This document shows positions 11,253-22,579 of a stretch of 64,000 nucleotides of DNA, in pieces. The stretch is from positions 110,482,501-110,546,500 of the forward strand of contig JARDYH010000002.1 of NCBI GenBank assembly GCA_029215795.1. The letters run 5' to 3'. The notes under the pieces were generated by a model. That model had not been told where the DNA came from, made no database searches, and worked only from the letters and a program-made list of their open reading frames with translations. Position 1 is the stretch's first letter. Every line of letters starts with the position of its first letter. Made by a program: the position numbers and the translations under genes. The DNA comes from Anniella stebbinsi. Lineage: Eukaryota; Chordata; Lepidosauria; Squamata; Anniellidae.

Positions 11253-12409
11253 ATTGTAATTGACAGAGGCCATATTGCAAGCAGAACAGATTATCTAGAA
11301 TACCTCCAATCAGTTGTCGATTAACTGCAGGCTAGCTAATTAACAGAAACTCTAGACTAGGCCAGTGGGGTGAAGGCCCCTGGAGCCTATAGTGTAGTCC
11401 CTAGTTGCACATTCAGCTGAACCTGCTTAGATGCCTTACAAGAGTTCCTGATTGCACAGAGGCTTCTAAGCATGTCCAGCTAAATGTGAATAGAAGCATT
11501 CCCTTTAGCCCCCTATAGATATTCATGCTGAATATATGATGGTATGAAGCTTGCTTCACATGGGCAGGGACATTGGGGGCAGGGCTAGTATGCATGAATT
11601 CACTCCTCCCTTCTTTCACACATCAATTTTGAATACCTGAAGGGGTCTTTTGAGAACACCCAGTCTTAGAATGGAGAAGCACCCAGGACCATCCTGGAAC
11701 CATCTGATTGAGATGCATTATGTGGCCAAGATGTGCACAAAAGCTGTGCTAAATTTGGAAATAGATAATTAAATATCAGCTAATGTGTATGTGCCTGAGA
11801 GACCATTCTTAAATATCCTGAAAAGTGATGATTTGGGAGAGCTTAATGTTTTTGAGAAAGAGAGAAATTAGAAACACTTTATAGAGATATTAAAGGCTTT
11901 TACATCAATTCATGCCACTTATCTCCCTTGAGTTTTAACAAGCAGCAAGGTTACCATTTGGCCATCGTTGGTTTCCCCACCCCAATGTAATTTGCTTCAT
12001 CACATTATCCTGTTAAAATTAGATTCTTATAGGCCTCCTCAGTCTGCAACCCACTTAAATGATTTTTAGAGCTTAGGAAGAAAAGGTGATATTAAGGGGA
12101 ATGGCCAATCAACATAATTATCCTAAATATAGGAAAACAACTCATGCAAGTGATGATCTCTTACTCTCCTTTCTCCTAAATGCAGTTCTGGCATTTATCA
12201 GTTCACATTAAAAAAATACTCACGGCTGCTCTGTAGAAATTAGGCTTATATATTTCTCTTTTTCTGTTTTCTCAAGATATGTAGATATCTAAGGTAAAGC
12301 AGGCCCAGTTTTGTAAAATGTTATTTCTATACATTTTATTACTGAAACCGAGCGACTCATAAAGGAAGGATGTACCTGGCATTTCAACGAGCAAGGGCCA
12401 GATCTCTCC
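11253..12409. other. Unassigned sequence
   Basis: No recognisable element or exon in this 1.1-kb stretch. Confidence 0.4.
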
Positions 12410-12562
12410 ACAAGCTTTGCATGTAGAAGGACCTGGCTTCAGATCCCACTATCTTCAAGTAGGTCTGGGAAAGACCCTTGCCTGAACCTGGAGAGACATT
12501 GCCAGTCAGTGTCAACAATACTGAGTTAGATGGACCCAGCATAAGGCACCTTTCTGTGTTCC
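12410..12562 (+). mobile_element. tRNA-derived SINE, copy 2
   Basis: Matches the copy at 9996-10155 in order: CTTTGCATGTAGAAGG, decayed B box GGCTTCAGATCCC, CTTCAAGTAGGTCTGGG, CTGGAGAGACATTGCCAGTC, CTGAGTTAGATGGACCC and CATAAGGCACC. More diverged than copy 1. Confidence 0.65.
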
Positions 12563-14437
12563 AAGTCATCGCAATCCAGCTACATGTGTACATGCACAAT
12601 CCAGTTAGAAAATCAGCCATGATACAGATGAGCTATTCAACGAGAGAGAGGAACTTCCAAACAGGCGCTATCACCAATTTTGTGACTGGAACTATACACG
12701 TTCAGCATTCTCATGAAGAGAGGAACTGTATATGCAGCACTCATTTGTATGCATTGTTCTTCATTCAACTAGCTAGGGATATGTGTGCAGAAACCTTCTT
12801 ACATGTGTATATACTCCCCAGCTGGATTTGGACAAGATCTCTCAGTGGCTACTGTGCCAAGTCCATATGACTAGAGTAAAGGTTTGTATACCAATGCAGT
12901 TCGCTCTGGAGCTGAATACTATGTGATATTTGCTACATGGAATCTATAGCCATTACACTTGCCTGCATGTTACAAAACTAGCTGCTACTATGTTCCTCCT
13001 CTGAGTTGAAATGTGCATATTCATATAAATGCATGGGGAAAATGAAAACAACAACAACACACGAACAGGGCATTTTTTGTACATTGTGCAGTCAATATGT
13101 GTTGTGTAAACTTGGAGACTATATTCCTAACCTAACTGAAGTTGTGACTAAATCCCATTGAAAGCAATGATAATCAAACTAGTAATTCCTAACTTGTTCC
13201 TTGTTTTCAGTGGGACTCAGTTATGACCAACTTTAGTTGCATTGGCACCTATGTACCTTGGCCAAGCAACATTTGACATTGGCATTCCTTGTTTAGTCTG
13301 CCCATTTCTGGGCATGCTCCATCAATTCATGTGAACCTGCAGGACCAATGGAGTTTATGCATGTTGTCCAATCCTTTGAGGTCTAACTCAGGCCACACTA
13401 CCTCTGTCTTCTGTCTGGAACCGCCAATGGCCACCATTGAAGCTCTTTAGGGTAGCCTGGAATATGAAAATAGTAGCAACCTCCTCACTGCTAAGTACTT
13501 CCTTCCCAATACACAGTGAATGGCAGCAGGGTAGGGAAACTTTTTTGGGTCTCTTTGTATGAGGCATTGAGCAGCTGCTCAGTCCTCCCTTACAACACTT
13601 TATTGCCATGAATTCTGCAGGTGAATGACAATAACTATTTTTATTTGTCTTTCTTCTTCTTCCTATCAATTTCCTTATGTGTCCCCTAGTTCTTGTATTA
13701 TGAGAAAATATAACTTAGGATTTCCCCAGTTGCTATTTCTACATCATCCATATGGTTCATAAAATGCATACCCTATCACATATATAAAAAATATAGTCAT
13801 ACAGGAGTGCTTATGACTGAACTGGGGATAAAGTGGTTGATTATTCGGTGCAAATGTGAATATTGTAATCTGAACTAGACCTCAGAGGTGTTTTTTTTTG
13901 TTTTGTTCCTTTGCTTGGGATTTGTTTTGCATGGGTGTTGTGGGGGGTTGATTTTTTGTTTTAAAAAATGGTGGCTGGGTTTAAAATTTAATTTTTTTAG
14001 TGGCTGAAATTTTAAAGAACAGAGGATTGGTGTACATGCTAACAGAACGAAAAATAAAATGTATATGTAAGATACATTCACATGCAAGAGAAGAAAATAA
14101 GGGCATAATGTACATTGTGGCAGGAAATCCTTAGCTGCTGCGATTTATTTGCTTAGAACAGTTGGATTTGAGTTGGCATTTCCTCAAAGACCCTTTTTAT
14201 GTGCAGAGAAAGTGTCAAAATACATTTCTAGCAAAAGAGACACTTTCTTTTAGATTGTGAGTGCCATTTGTAACCCCTTGGCTTGGTAATTGCTGTTGAT
14301 AAAAGGAGGCACAAAGGTAAATATAGATGCATCACTGAAGGAGCAATATCCACACTGCTGCAATTGAGCTGATGGCAGGCTGTCTATGCAGGGATGAATA
14401 GCAGCTGAAACTCTCACTATATTGAAATGTTTGCCAC
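12563..14437. other. Mostly unassigned sequence
   Basis: At 13130-13255 there is a weak inverted arrangement around AAATCCCATTGAAAGCAATG and TTTTCAGTGGGACTCAGTTA that resembles the foldback 'S' repeat seen at 27603 and 56822. A polymorphic T/G-rich patch lies at 13890-13990. No exon recognised; an open frame of 130 codons at 12478-12870 mostly reads across the SINE. Confidence 0.35.
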
Positions 14438-14459
14438 TATATATATATATATATATATA
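14438..14459 (+). repeat. (AT)n microsatellite
   Basis: Eleven AT units. Confidence 0.9.
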
Positions 14460-14474
14460 AAGGAGGACAGCATC

Positions 14475-14660
14475 CACTTAGGTCAAAAAAGAAGAGAGAA
14501 GCAGTTCTCGGAATGCTGATATACTTTATTAATTCACGCCCAACACGTTTCGGCCTATGTGGTATTTTTAAAAGGCCTTCTCCAGGGGGTTGATAAGAGA
14601 AGTCTGCAGAAAATAGTGTTCACTGGTGACTGAGGACTATATATCAAAACCTGGAGTGGG
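14475..14660 (-). mobile_element. Probable Penelope-like element fragment
   Basis: On the minus strand the segment reads CTGGAGAAGGCC, an AT-rich loop, then GGCCGAAACGTG. That arrangement (CTGAAGAAGGCC-like, loop, GGCCGAAAC) is the recurrent terminal motif of Penelope-like retroelements in animals and resembles a degenerate hammerhead ribozyme core, with the GGCC/GGCC pair as stem II. No reverse transcriptase or GIY-YIG coding sequence is nearby, so this would be a short terminal fragment. Identification rests on this motif alone. Confidence 0.4.
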
Positions 14661-14794
14661 GGAGGGGTGGCAGAAGAGAATTGTGTAACCAGGAGAGAGG
14701 AGTAATTGAAAGGGCAACACCAGGGTCATGGGAAACTATACCTGAATCCCTTTCCAGCGGACATTTTTAGAGGCAGGTCCCCAAGCTACTTGTC

Positions 14795-15195
14795 ATGTCT
14801 AATAGCCATTGACAGACGGATCCTCCTAGAATTTGTCTAGCTGCTTTTCAGGTACATGAATGCTAATGGCCATCACCACATCCTGTGGCCGTGAGTTCCA
14901 TAAATAAACGATGTGAACTGTGAATGCAGTATTGTGAGGCAGGATTTCTGTCAATCTTGAATCTACTGCCAATAAGTTTATTGAGTGCCCCCCAAATTAT
15001 AGTGTTATGAGAAAGGAGAAAAAAAAACATTATGCATAGTTTTGTAAAACTCTATTATGTCTTTCCTTTAGTCAATCCTTTTCTAGGCTTTCCTCATAAG
15101 GAAAGTGCTCCAAGCCCTCTGACCTTTCCAGTGGGCCCTTTTTTTTCTTTTTGCAGCTCTATAGTTTGTTTCCTTCGCCTGCTAGCTGGAGAGGC
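14795..15195 (-). mobile_element. CR1 LINE 3' part, reverse strand, old
   Basis: Parallels the better preserved reverse CR1 at 21030-21700: ATGGCCATCACCACATCCTG, GTTCCATAAATAAACGATG, GTTATGAGAAAGGAGAAAA, TTATGCATAGTTTTG and GGCTTTCCTCATAAGGAAAG occur in the same order. Only the non-RT 3' region is present; many substitutions and small indels. Confidence 0.65.
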
Positions 15196-16215
15196 TGATA
15201 CTGCACTTCCCCATTCTCTGTTTAAGAGAACACCAGTAGAAACCCTCTGCAGATCTCCCTGCTCAACATGGGGAGATTGAGGACTTAGAGATGGGGCTGG
15301 TATGTGCAAGGATGTTTGAGGAGGGGTCAACTTGCATGGTCTCATGCCTCCTGTAGTGTACCCTACTCAGGCATAACACCTGAATAGGTCTTGCATAGCT
15401 GAAGAATGAGGGTGTGCAATCCTGGCTAGTTCATTAGGCCAGACTCAAGCCATAGGCCATTAGGTTTCTAGTTTGATCACTGAAGTCACCATCAATATTT
15501 AAGATGCAAGGAAGGTGTGCCAGTCACTACCAGGACCTGAAATTTCTTGTGTCTATGTGTTTTTTCTTCTCGGGTTCTCAGAGCTCCTGATTCTATAAAT
15601 GGAAGACCTATCCTTAAACATATGTGCACAGGCGGAAAGTTCCCTTCATCAGTCTCTGTTGGTTGTAGGATGCCATAAGCATCTCCTGCATTACTGCAAT
15701 GCCAACACTAGATGGTGCTGTGTGAAGTTATTAAGAGCACCCCAGTCCAAGAAACTGTGTCACATCATGTGACACTGCCCTTTGTTCTTGATGTTTTAAA
15801 GCCTGGCAACCCAAAGCATTCCTCAGAAGTTCTACTCCAGATTTGCGGCTAAAGCAAAAGCTTGCAGCACAAAAGCCAGGGAGTTTCATGGGGCAGTAAA
15901 GGTCAAAATATTATATGAACCTACAAATCTAGCTAGCGTATAGTGTATGAAGGTGGAATCCATCAACTGAGTTGACTTACCTGCATTTTAATATTTTATA
16001 TACAAGGAAAAACTCACAAGCATCCAGTTTTCATGGTTGCAAAACACATCAAAGCAAAAACAAAACAAAACACACACACACACCCCACACACATACAGGT
16101 GTTTTTTTTTAATGGAGGAGGGTGGCTTTATCCCCTCCCCTCCCAGTGGCTTATTCACTGTCTGCTTCACATGCAAAAGTGTTCCTGTCCCCCATGTTCC
16201 TGTTCCTTAGACTTT
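15196..16215. other. Unassigned, with a short CA repeat
   Basis: A (CA)n-like run lies at 16071-16095. Nothing else recognised in the stretch; no exon support. Confidence 0.4.
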
Positions 16216-16767
16216 GGCCATGTCTACACTGGCCATTTATCCTGGGCTGGTCAAGTGGTCGTCCCCGAGCATCCAATGACACACAGTGGTTCCCTGGGTG
16301 GACCGGGGATGACTTTTCCATTTGCCCGGGATACCTGGGATTGCACTTGTCCTGCTTTTTCCCCATGTCTTGGGAGGATCCCGAGGTCCATGGGCAGTGT
16401 GGACACCCCTCCCGGGGTTTTCCCTGTGAGTAGCGGGGGTGAGTAGCAGGGGTGAGCAAACAGGCCAGGAGGCCAGAGGGGAGATGGGACAGGTATCGGG
16501 GGTGAGAGGGAGAGCATTTTCGCCGTCCCCTGGATGGCTCTCGGCTTCTTAAAGCGCCTAATTGTTTAGGGGTTTTTTTCCCATGGTAATCCTACCTTTG
16601 TACAGGATCAATGCTGCACAATCCTCTCCTATTCTTTTAAAAAAATACCCCCAGAACGGCCCTCTTTCCGTCCAGGACGTTTGCACCCTGAGTGATAATC
16701 CTGGAAATGGAAAAGCCCGTGATCATCCCTTCCCTGTCCTGGAAAACCGATGGGTGTAGATGAGCCC
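16216..16767 (+). mobile_element. DNA transposon derivative 'C'
   Basis: About 550 bp bounded by imperfect inverted ends: left GGCCATGTCTACACTGG, right (in reverse) GGGCTCATCTACACCC. The interior is richer in G, C and CpG than its surroundings and has no intact transposase frame. The ends share the GGC..CATCTACAC pattern of the smaller families A, B, D and E. No matching target triplet is visible. Non-autonomous, or an internally deleted element. Confidence 0.5.
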
Positions 16768-17526
16768 GTATTCCTTCATTTCTCATCCCTCCCAATTTCT
16801 TTCTCCAAGTCCAACACACAAATGCAAAGCAAACTTCGAAAATCTGCTAGAAAACTCTGCAAAAATGCATGGTTTGGAAAAATATGTACCGCTTCCCAAT
16901 TTATGTAATTGCACTGTTTGAGTTCCATCTGGCTGAAATGTTAGGAACTTTTTAGCACGGAATTCCAGCGTCCATGGTAATAAGCTATTTCATGAGTGTA
17001 GACAAAAGGCAAGTAATTATTATACCCTACCGTGTTTAACTAAGCAGGAAAAATGGCAATGTGATGAAATTAAAATATATTCCTGCAATAATGAAACATC
17101 TGCCTTACTTTGGGCAAACATCTGTCTTAGACTGGAACTAAACATTATGGTGAATGTCCCATTATGCTACATAGGCTGTTGTTTGCGGGGTGGGGGGAAC
17201 TGGAGCCCAAGGATGTCTTGCCACATGTTTTGAATTAACAGATGTTACTAAGAAAATGGGAAGGATGGTATTGCAGGGCTACTGTTTTTTATAGCACCCA
17301 ATGCATCCTCCACAATGTCTAGGTACAGACTTACCTTGAAACATCTGGTTATCATTACTTTGTCAACTCACTGGAAATGTTAAAAGATGCATAAAGACAT
17401 GGTATACATCCCATTAAAGGCAGCATCTGTGGTGGATTACAAAAGTAGCTTTATTTGCTTAGACAATAAAATAATAGTTTTATATAGCTTTCCACTCAAA
17501 TTGTTGTTCATTTTTAATGCTTATAT
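16768..17526. other. Unassigned sequence
   Basis: No clear element. At 16820-16910 there is A-rich sequence reminiscent of repeat 'Q', too weak to call. Confidence 0.35.
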
Positions 17527-18065
17527 CAGCCTTCTCCAACCCAGTGCCCTCCAGAGATGTTGGACTATGACTCCTATAAACCCTATACAGGTAACTGGAA
17601 AATAGTGGGAGTCATAGTTAAGGATGTCCAGATTTTGTGAATTCCGTCCCACATGTGTTTGTGCAGTGTTGTTCAGACGGATTTGATTCCCCCCCCCCAT
17701 TATATTGAAAATTATGCAAGTAATCCCGTAAGAAAGTTCACAACAATTGACCCAATTTATGTTATTACATAAAATTTAGAGAATTGTCTCCCATTCCATC
17801 CAACTGTTTCCTACGTATATTTTCCAGCAGAAACTCAGCAGAAACTTGTGTATTTCTATGCAAATGAATTTGTGTAAATTTCAGGAAATTAAAAAATATA
17901 TAAATCCAGAAGTCTGTGGACTCTGCACAACCTGGGGAGGCCGGATTCTGCAGGTTGGATTCTTAGAAATCTGGAATCATTTTAGTCCATCTCGAATTTC
18001 TCCAGCATCCCTAGTCATAGCCCAATTCATCTTTAGGGGAGGGGTGGGCAGGCTCAGGAAGGCTG
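17527..18065 (+). mobile_element. hAT foldback 'P', split by another hAT
   Basis: The left arm starts CAGCCTTCTCCAACCCAGTG, then CCCTCCAGAGATGTTGGAC. The right arm resumes after the inner element as CCAATTCATCTTTAGGGGAG and ends CTCAGGAAGGCTG. These are the standard ends of family P (copies at 32747-34320 and 42452). The inner element at 17619-18013 landed in the right arm and duplicated GTCATAG(T/C). Confidence 0.65.
17619..18013 (+). mobile_element. hAT-like element 'Q', full copy
   Basis: 395 bp starting TAAGGATGTCCAGATTTTG and ending with the complement of TAGGGATGCTGGAGAAATT. It is flanked by GTCATAGT (17611-17618) and GTCATAGC (18014-18021), a 7/8 match: an 8-bp duplication, as expected for hAT. 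A/T-rich interior, no transposase. It defines the ends used to propose the weaker copies at 2178, 39068 and 42142. Confidence 0.75.
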
Positions 18066-18389
18066 AATTACTGTATATGGACATAGTGAGTTCATTATTC
18101 TTTCTGAGTACAGATCAAGAAAGTCTATCATTGAAAAAATGTCGATCAAATTCACAGTACGTTAGACAAATAGGAAACTTGTCATGGAATATTTCAGTAT
18201 ACTATAGTGGCTACAGTATTCAATCTTTATTTGCTTAAAACCAAACATCACTGCAAGACAGGAAGAAAGAAGTCCCCAAAACAAACCCACAGTGAAGAAT
18301 CAATCAAACCATCTCTATTTATCCATCTCTATATCATTCTGTCTAATTTTAACAGCAACTCTTGCAAATAATGAAACTTGGTACTTAAC
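18066..18389. other. Unassigned sequence
   Basis: Nothing recognised. Confidence 0.4.
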
Positions 18390-18475
18390 GACCCTGTTCA
18401 GATGACATGCTAAGCCACGGTGGTTAAGCATTTTGTGCTAAACATTATGGCTTAGCGTGTCATCTGAACAGGCCC
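18390..18475 (+). mobile_element. 86-bp palindromic MITE 'N'
   Basis: Nearly perfect hairpin: GACCCTGTTCAGATGACATG on the left pairs with the right end, which in reverse reads GGGCCTGTTCAGATGACACG. The loop region contains GGTTAAGCATTTTGTGC. The same end, GGGCCTGTTCAGATG, occurs at 55734 and a related one (TGTCATCTGAACGTGGCC) at 63551-63568. Flanking triplets AAC/AAT do not match exactly. Confidence 0.7.
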
Positions 18476-18941
18476 AATGTATTTGTTCTGATCATCTCTG
18501 GACAAGAAGGGGGGGAAGGATAAAAAATCCCTCTGTAGGTACCCTATACAATGGGCTGTACAACAAATAATGACAGATATCCTCCACCTCCCACTGCCCA
18601 CAGATGTAGAGACATTGGTCTCCATCCAAACAAGCAGTAGGCATAGTTTGAAAACACAGCTTGGTAAAGGTCATGTAAATACTGCTTCAGTGTATGGTTT
18701 ACTTTTATATGCCTATACCACAAAAAGAAAGAAAGATGGTGTTTACCAGATTTTCCATATCCCAAGCTATAATATAAATAGATATATGCCTAAATAGTGA
18801 TTGCCTCTCCTGTCAGTTCCATCACTGTTGAGGAAGAGTTATGTCCTGATGAAGCAGACTTTACATCCAGTGTGTGTTCAGTGATACATGCTTGGCTGTT
18901 TTCATGCTCTGGGACTTGTATGTAGGTTCACCAAAATATTT
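18476..18941. other. Unassigned sequence
   Basis: Nothing recognised. Confidence 0.4.
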
Positions 18942-18949
18942 GTTCTACC

Positions 18950-19269
18950 TAGGCTGACCAGATAAAATCCAGGTCAGGGCTCATGTAACTTTAACAGTTG
19001 TAGAGAAAAGGGAATTTCAGCCAGTGTCATTTGTATGCAATTAGTTCCTGGTGATATTCCCTCTTCATCACAACAATTAAAGTTGCAGGCACTATACTAG
19101 AGTGACCAGATACAAAAGAAGGCAGGGCCCCTGCAACTTTAACTGTTGTGATGAAGAGGGAATATCACCAGGAACTAATTGCATACAAATGACACTGGCT
19201 GAAATTCCCTTTTCTCTACAACTGTTAAAGTTACATGAGCCCTGACCTGGATTTTATCTGGTCAGCCTA
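18950..19269 (+). mobile_element. 320-bp inverted-dimer hAT 'J', copy 1
   Basis: 320 bp, a long foldback running from TAGGCTGACCAGATAAAATC to its complement. It is flanked by a perfect 8-bp duplication, GTTCTACC (18942-18949 and 19270-19277). The two ends plus 8-bp duplication point to hAT. In the middle an internal TAGAGTGACCAGATACAAAA repeats the terminal motif, so the element looks like two roughly 160-bp units joined head to head. Copies of exactly 320 bp lie at 24926 and 48720; single units lie at 39714 and a truncated copy at 53925. Confidence 0.9.
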
Positions 19270-19329
19270 GTTCTACCCCTTAAAAAGAAAACCTCAGTGA
19301 TTTGTTTATGAAGCTAGTGGAAAGCTTCA

Positions 19330-19495
19330 CAGTTCAAACTTATACATGTTTACTCAGAAGTGGGAAGGCTGAATTCAATGAAACCTACTCTTTGGTAAGT
19401 AGGATTGCAGCTGCAATCCTATACCTGCTTCCCTGAGAATAAGCCCCATTGAACTCAGTGTTGCTTACTTCTGAGGAGATATGTACAGCTACATT
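19330..19495. repeat. Paired copies of foldback repeat 'L'
   Basis: Two copies of a short widespread repeat face each other: ATGTTTACTCAGAAGTGG...TAGGATTGCAG and then CTGCAATCCTATACCTGC, AAGCCCCATTGAACTCAGTG, TTACTTCTGAGGAGATATG. The shared centre is GCAGCTGCAATCC at about 19407. Single copies occur at 27396-27460 and 49612-49687. It is non-coding; the class is unknown to me. Confidence 0.6.
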
Positions 19496-19814
19496 GTGAG
19501 TGTACCACGTATGTTCAGGCTATAAGAGATCTCAAGAATCCATTTACCAGAGATTATCAAGGACTTGCTTCTGTCTCCTTTGTTCCAAGCTCTTTCCGTT
19601 CATTACTAATTGTTTTCTGACAGGTAGCCGGTTCAAAGTGTTCTCTGACATTGATCATCTCTTTTCAGAACAAAATTGTTATATGTCTTTTTTATTAAGG
19701 CTAATGTTGTACATTTGGTTCCCCAGCTTTAAATAAACCCTTCCAAAACTTTATTCAGATTATGTTTACTCACACAAACTAGAAATGTTCTATCACAGCT
19801 CAAAAAAATACAAG

Positions 19815-19862
19815 AAAAACATAAGCATTCTACTGGGTCAAACCAAGAGTTCATCTAATCCA
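19815..19862 (-). mobile_element. CR1 3' tail, reverse strand
   Basis: ACATAAGCATTCTACTGGG, TCAAACCAAGAGTTCATC and TAATCCAG correspond to the reverse complement of the CR1 3' end seen at 24440-24478 (GATGCACCTTTGGTCTGATC...). Only the tail remains before the next element. Confidence 0.5.
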
Positions 19863-19866
19863 GGAT

Positions 19867-20210
19867 TAGGGGCAGAATCCAAGGGGAGTGCCAATTCCTT
19901 TCTGCCCCGCTGATTCCCTTTCAGAAATGGTGGGTCCTGCCAAGGTTGTTGCGCAACCAAGACCCACCACTTACACAAGGGAGATTTAACACTTCCTATG
20001 GGAAATCCTGAAACAAGCAGAAATGCTTGGTTCTGGAAGGTGGCAGATTGGCGGAGGTCCCTTATGTGAACTCCACTGACCTGCCTCCTTCCAAAACCAA
20101 ATGTTTCCACTCATTTTGGGTTGCCCCAGAAACACTAAAGTGCCATTGGGCAACTGGTGGGGCAGAAGAGAATCAGCAGGGGCATGAGCTCCCTATTAGA
20201 TTCTGCCCTA
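19867..20210. mobile_element. 344-bp foldback element 'R'
   Basis: Ends TAGGGGCAGAATCCAAGGGG and, in reverse from the right, TAGGGCAGAATCTAATAGGG are inverted repeats. Further inside, CTTTCTGCCCCGCTGATTC pairs with the complement of GGGGCAGAAGAGAATCAGCA. The TAGGG start suggests hAT, but flanking 8-mers do not match. The ends resemble those of the K copy at 20284 (GGGCAGAATCCC). Confidence 0.55.
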
Positions 20211-20283
20211 GATTTCAAACACTGGCCAGCCAGGTGTGTTGAATAAATAAACACTCTATAAATTGTTTGTTTCATTCTATTCA

Positions 20284-20396
20284 TTGGGCAGAATCCCAAC
20301 CACACAAGCACAACACCAATAGCAAACTACTGGCATTGTGCTAGAGATTTGCCTTATGCGAGTGCAAAATAATTTATGTTGGTGATTGCACCCATT
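20284..20396 (+). mobile_element. Palindromic MITE 'K', copy 3, internally deleted
   Basis: 113 bp: left CATTGGGCAGAATCCC, right in reverse CAATGGGTGCAATCACC. Keeps GCATTGTGCTAGAGATTTGC and GTGCAAAATAATTTATGTT of the family but lacks much of the left arm found at 7495 and 11072. Confidence 0.6.
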
Positions 20397-21029
20397 GTAT
20401 TTTTTTTTTATTTAATCCCCCTTGATAATGAAATAAGCTTTCTGGAGTTTTGTACGTTATACAATCTGGCATGTATTAATTATGCTGTCTCAGTGAGGGT
20501 TGGCTTGTGCATGCACAGAAGTTTCCACATGCAGAACATATAGATAAGAGACTTGGGAGGGTGAGTACTTGCACTTAGCTACCGGTGTTTGCCACACATG
20601 ATATTTACCCTAATCCTAATAAGCAAGAAGTTGCATTCATACTACTGCACTTGAAGAGCCCTTCCTAAACCCAACTGTGTCCTCTCCTGAAAACAAGCTA
20701 AACATGACAAGCACTTTCAGTCGGGGAAGGTCCTGTAGACATGTATATGTATATGTCTGTGTATCTATGTAATATAAGTCCCCCCCCCAAACAAATGTAT
20801 CATGTTATGTTAGTCATGCATGAGTTCAAAAATGTTTGGCGTAATCAGTTTTATCTATTCACCAGTAAGTATTTTTCTATGTTCCTCTAAATTTCTGAGT
20901 CAACAGCACCAGCATTCGCTTCCCTTTTGTATGCGTAACCTAGGGCCAAAGCAAACATTATGTTAAATGTCAGCTATGTCTTTTGTGGTTTTTTTTTTTA
21001 CTGTAGTGTAAGTGCAGTGGGCCTGACCA
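20397..21029. other. Unassigned sequence
   Basis: A poly-T tract, a C run and unassigned AT-rich DNA. No exon recognised. Confidence 0.4.
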
Positions 21030-21700
21030 GGATTGGGACCAGCACTCTGTTCACACAGTGGCCAACTAGCTGTTGACCAGGGACCCACAAGCAGGACCCA
21101 CCCATGTTCCTCATCAACTGGTGTATATAGGCTTACTGCCTCTGATACTGGAGGTAGCACATAGCTATCAGGACTAGTAGTCATTGATAGTCTTCTGCTC
21201 CAGCAATTTATCCAACCCCCTTTTAAAGCCATCCATATTGGTAGTCATCACCACATCTTGTGGTAGGGAATTCCATAGTTTATGCGGTGTGTGAAGAAGT
21301 ACTTTCTTTTATCTGTCCTGACTCTCCCACCAATCAGCTTCATGGGATGACCCCGGGTTCTAGTATTATGGGAGAGGGAGAAAAATGTCTCCTTATCTAC
21401 ATTCTATACACTATGCATAATTTTGTACACCTCCATCATATCTCCCTTTAACTTCCTTTTTTGCAAGCTAAACAATCCCAGATGTCGTAACCTTCCCTCA
21501 TAAGGAAGATGTTCCCATCCCTTGAGCATTTTAGTTGCCTTTTTTCTGCACTTTCTCCAGTTGTACAATAACTTTTTTCAGGTATGGTGACCAAAATAGT
21601 ACACAGCATTCTAAGTGCGGTTGCGCCATATATTTCTATAAAGGCAGTATGATACGAGCAGTTTTATTCTCAATTACTTTTCTAATCTAATGTCTGCTTT
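21030..21700 (-). mobile_element. CR1 LINE 3' region, reverse strand
   Basis: Well preserved reverse CR1. In plus-strand order: CAGCACTCTGTTCACACAG, CAGTTGACCAGGGACCCAC-like text, GTGGTAGGGAATTCCATAG, GGATGACCCCGGGTTCTAG, CACCTCCATCATATCTCCC, CCCTCATAAGGAAGATGTTC, TTTCTCCAGTTGTACAATAA, GGTGACCAAAATAGTACACA. This is the conserved non-RT 3' region and reads as translated CR1 C-terminus only in fragments. The 3' terminus (toward 21030) is cut off before the usual tail. Confidence 0.75.
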
Positions 21701-22530
21701 GGCCCTAGTAGCTGTGTTTGTTGTAGGTTATTGGTTAGTTACATGGAGCTTCGGGTTTTACTCCTTCAGTTTCCCAATCCATATTATCATGTGGTTCCTC
21801 ACCAATATCTTTCATGTCCTCGAACAATGGATTTCGAATCAACATCAAATCAACTTTATGTACATGTTTGGTGTCTAAAATGGCCCATTATGTTATTGAG
21901 AGCCATATAAATTCGCCTCATAGATAAACATTTCCACTAATGTGCAGATGATAAAGTAGGAGCAAAGAGAAAGGAGGGGGAGAAAAGGATACCATCCAAA
22001 AGGATCCTACCTAAGACCTGTTTTGCCAGTTTTACAATTTCTGATATAATTTTCTCAATCCAATGTATTTAGGAAGGTACCCCAAATCCCATTGAACTTC
22101 AGTAGGCAGCTCCTCACAGTATGTACTCTTCTCTTTGTTCTTTCTCTATCCAAACCTTACTGTTCTGCTCTAATATAAGCTTGCTCAACTTATGCTCCTT
22201 CAAGCTAAGCACACACCACCAGTTACATTTTTTGACCTGCAAGGTGCTTCTCCTGTTCCTGCAATTCCAGGCAGACAGGAAAAAACAAGTTGCTTACTGA
22301 GTTCACAGTACGCTGCCATGCCTTGCTGGTAAACTGCTTTTGTGGTCACAATAAAGGATGCCAGTCTATTAAGCTTGGAGTCTGCTTCCACCTTGTAAAT
22401 CCAAGGCACTCCATTTTTATTCTCAAGTAGTTTGTGTCAAGCTTCGCTGTGAGCGTTTGTGAGAAGAGATACAATGGAAAGACATACTCCAGGCAAACCA
22501 CTGTGCAGCAAGCCTGCCAAGCTCTCAAAC

Positions 22531-22533
<3 letters not shown>
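21701..22533. other. Unassigned sequence
   Basis: No element or exon recognised. Confidence 0.4.

Positions 22534-22577
<44 letters not shown>
22534..22577 (+). repeat. (GA)n microsatellite
   Basis: About 22 GA units. Confidence 0.95.

Positions 22578-22579
<2 letters not shown>

Noticed and set aside
12478..12870. 130-codon open frame
   Set aside because: Its start lies in a tRNA-derived SINE and the rest has no domain or splice sites.
16033..16446. Overlapping open frames of 100-137 codons on both strands
   Set aside because: They lie over a CA repeat and the GC-richer DNA transposon C; openness on several frames at once reflects composition.
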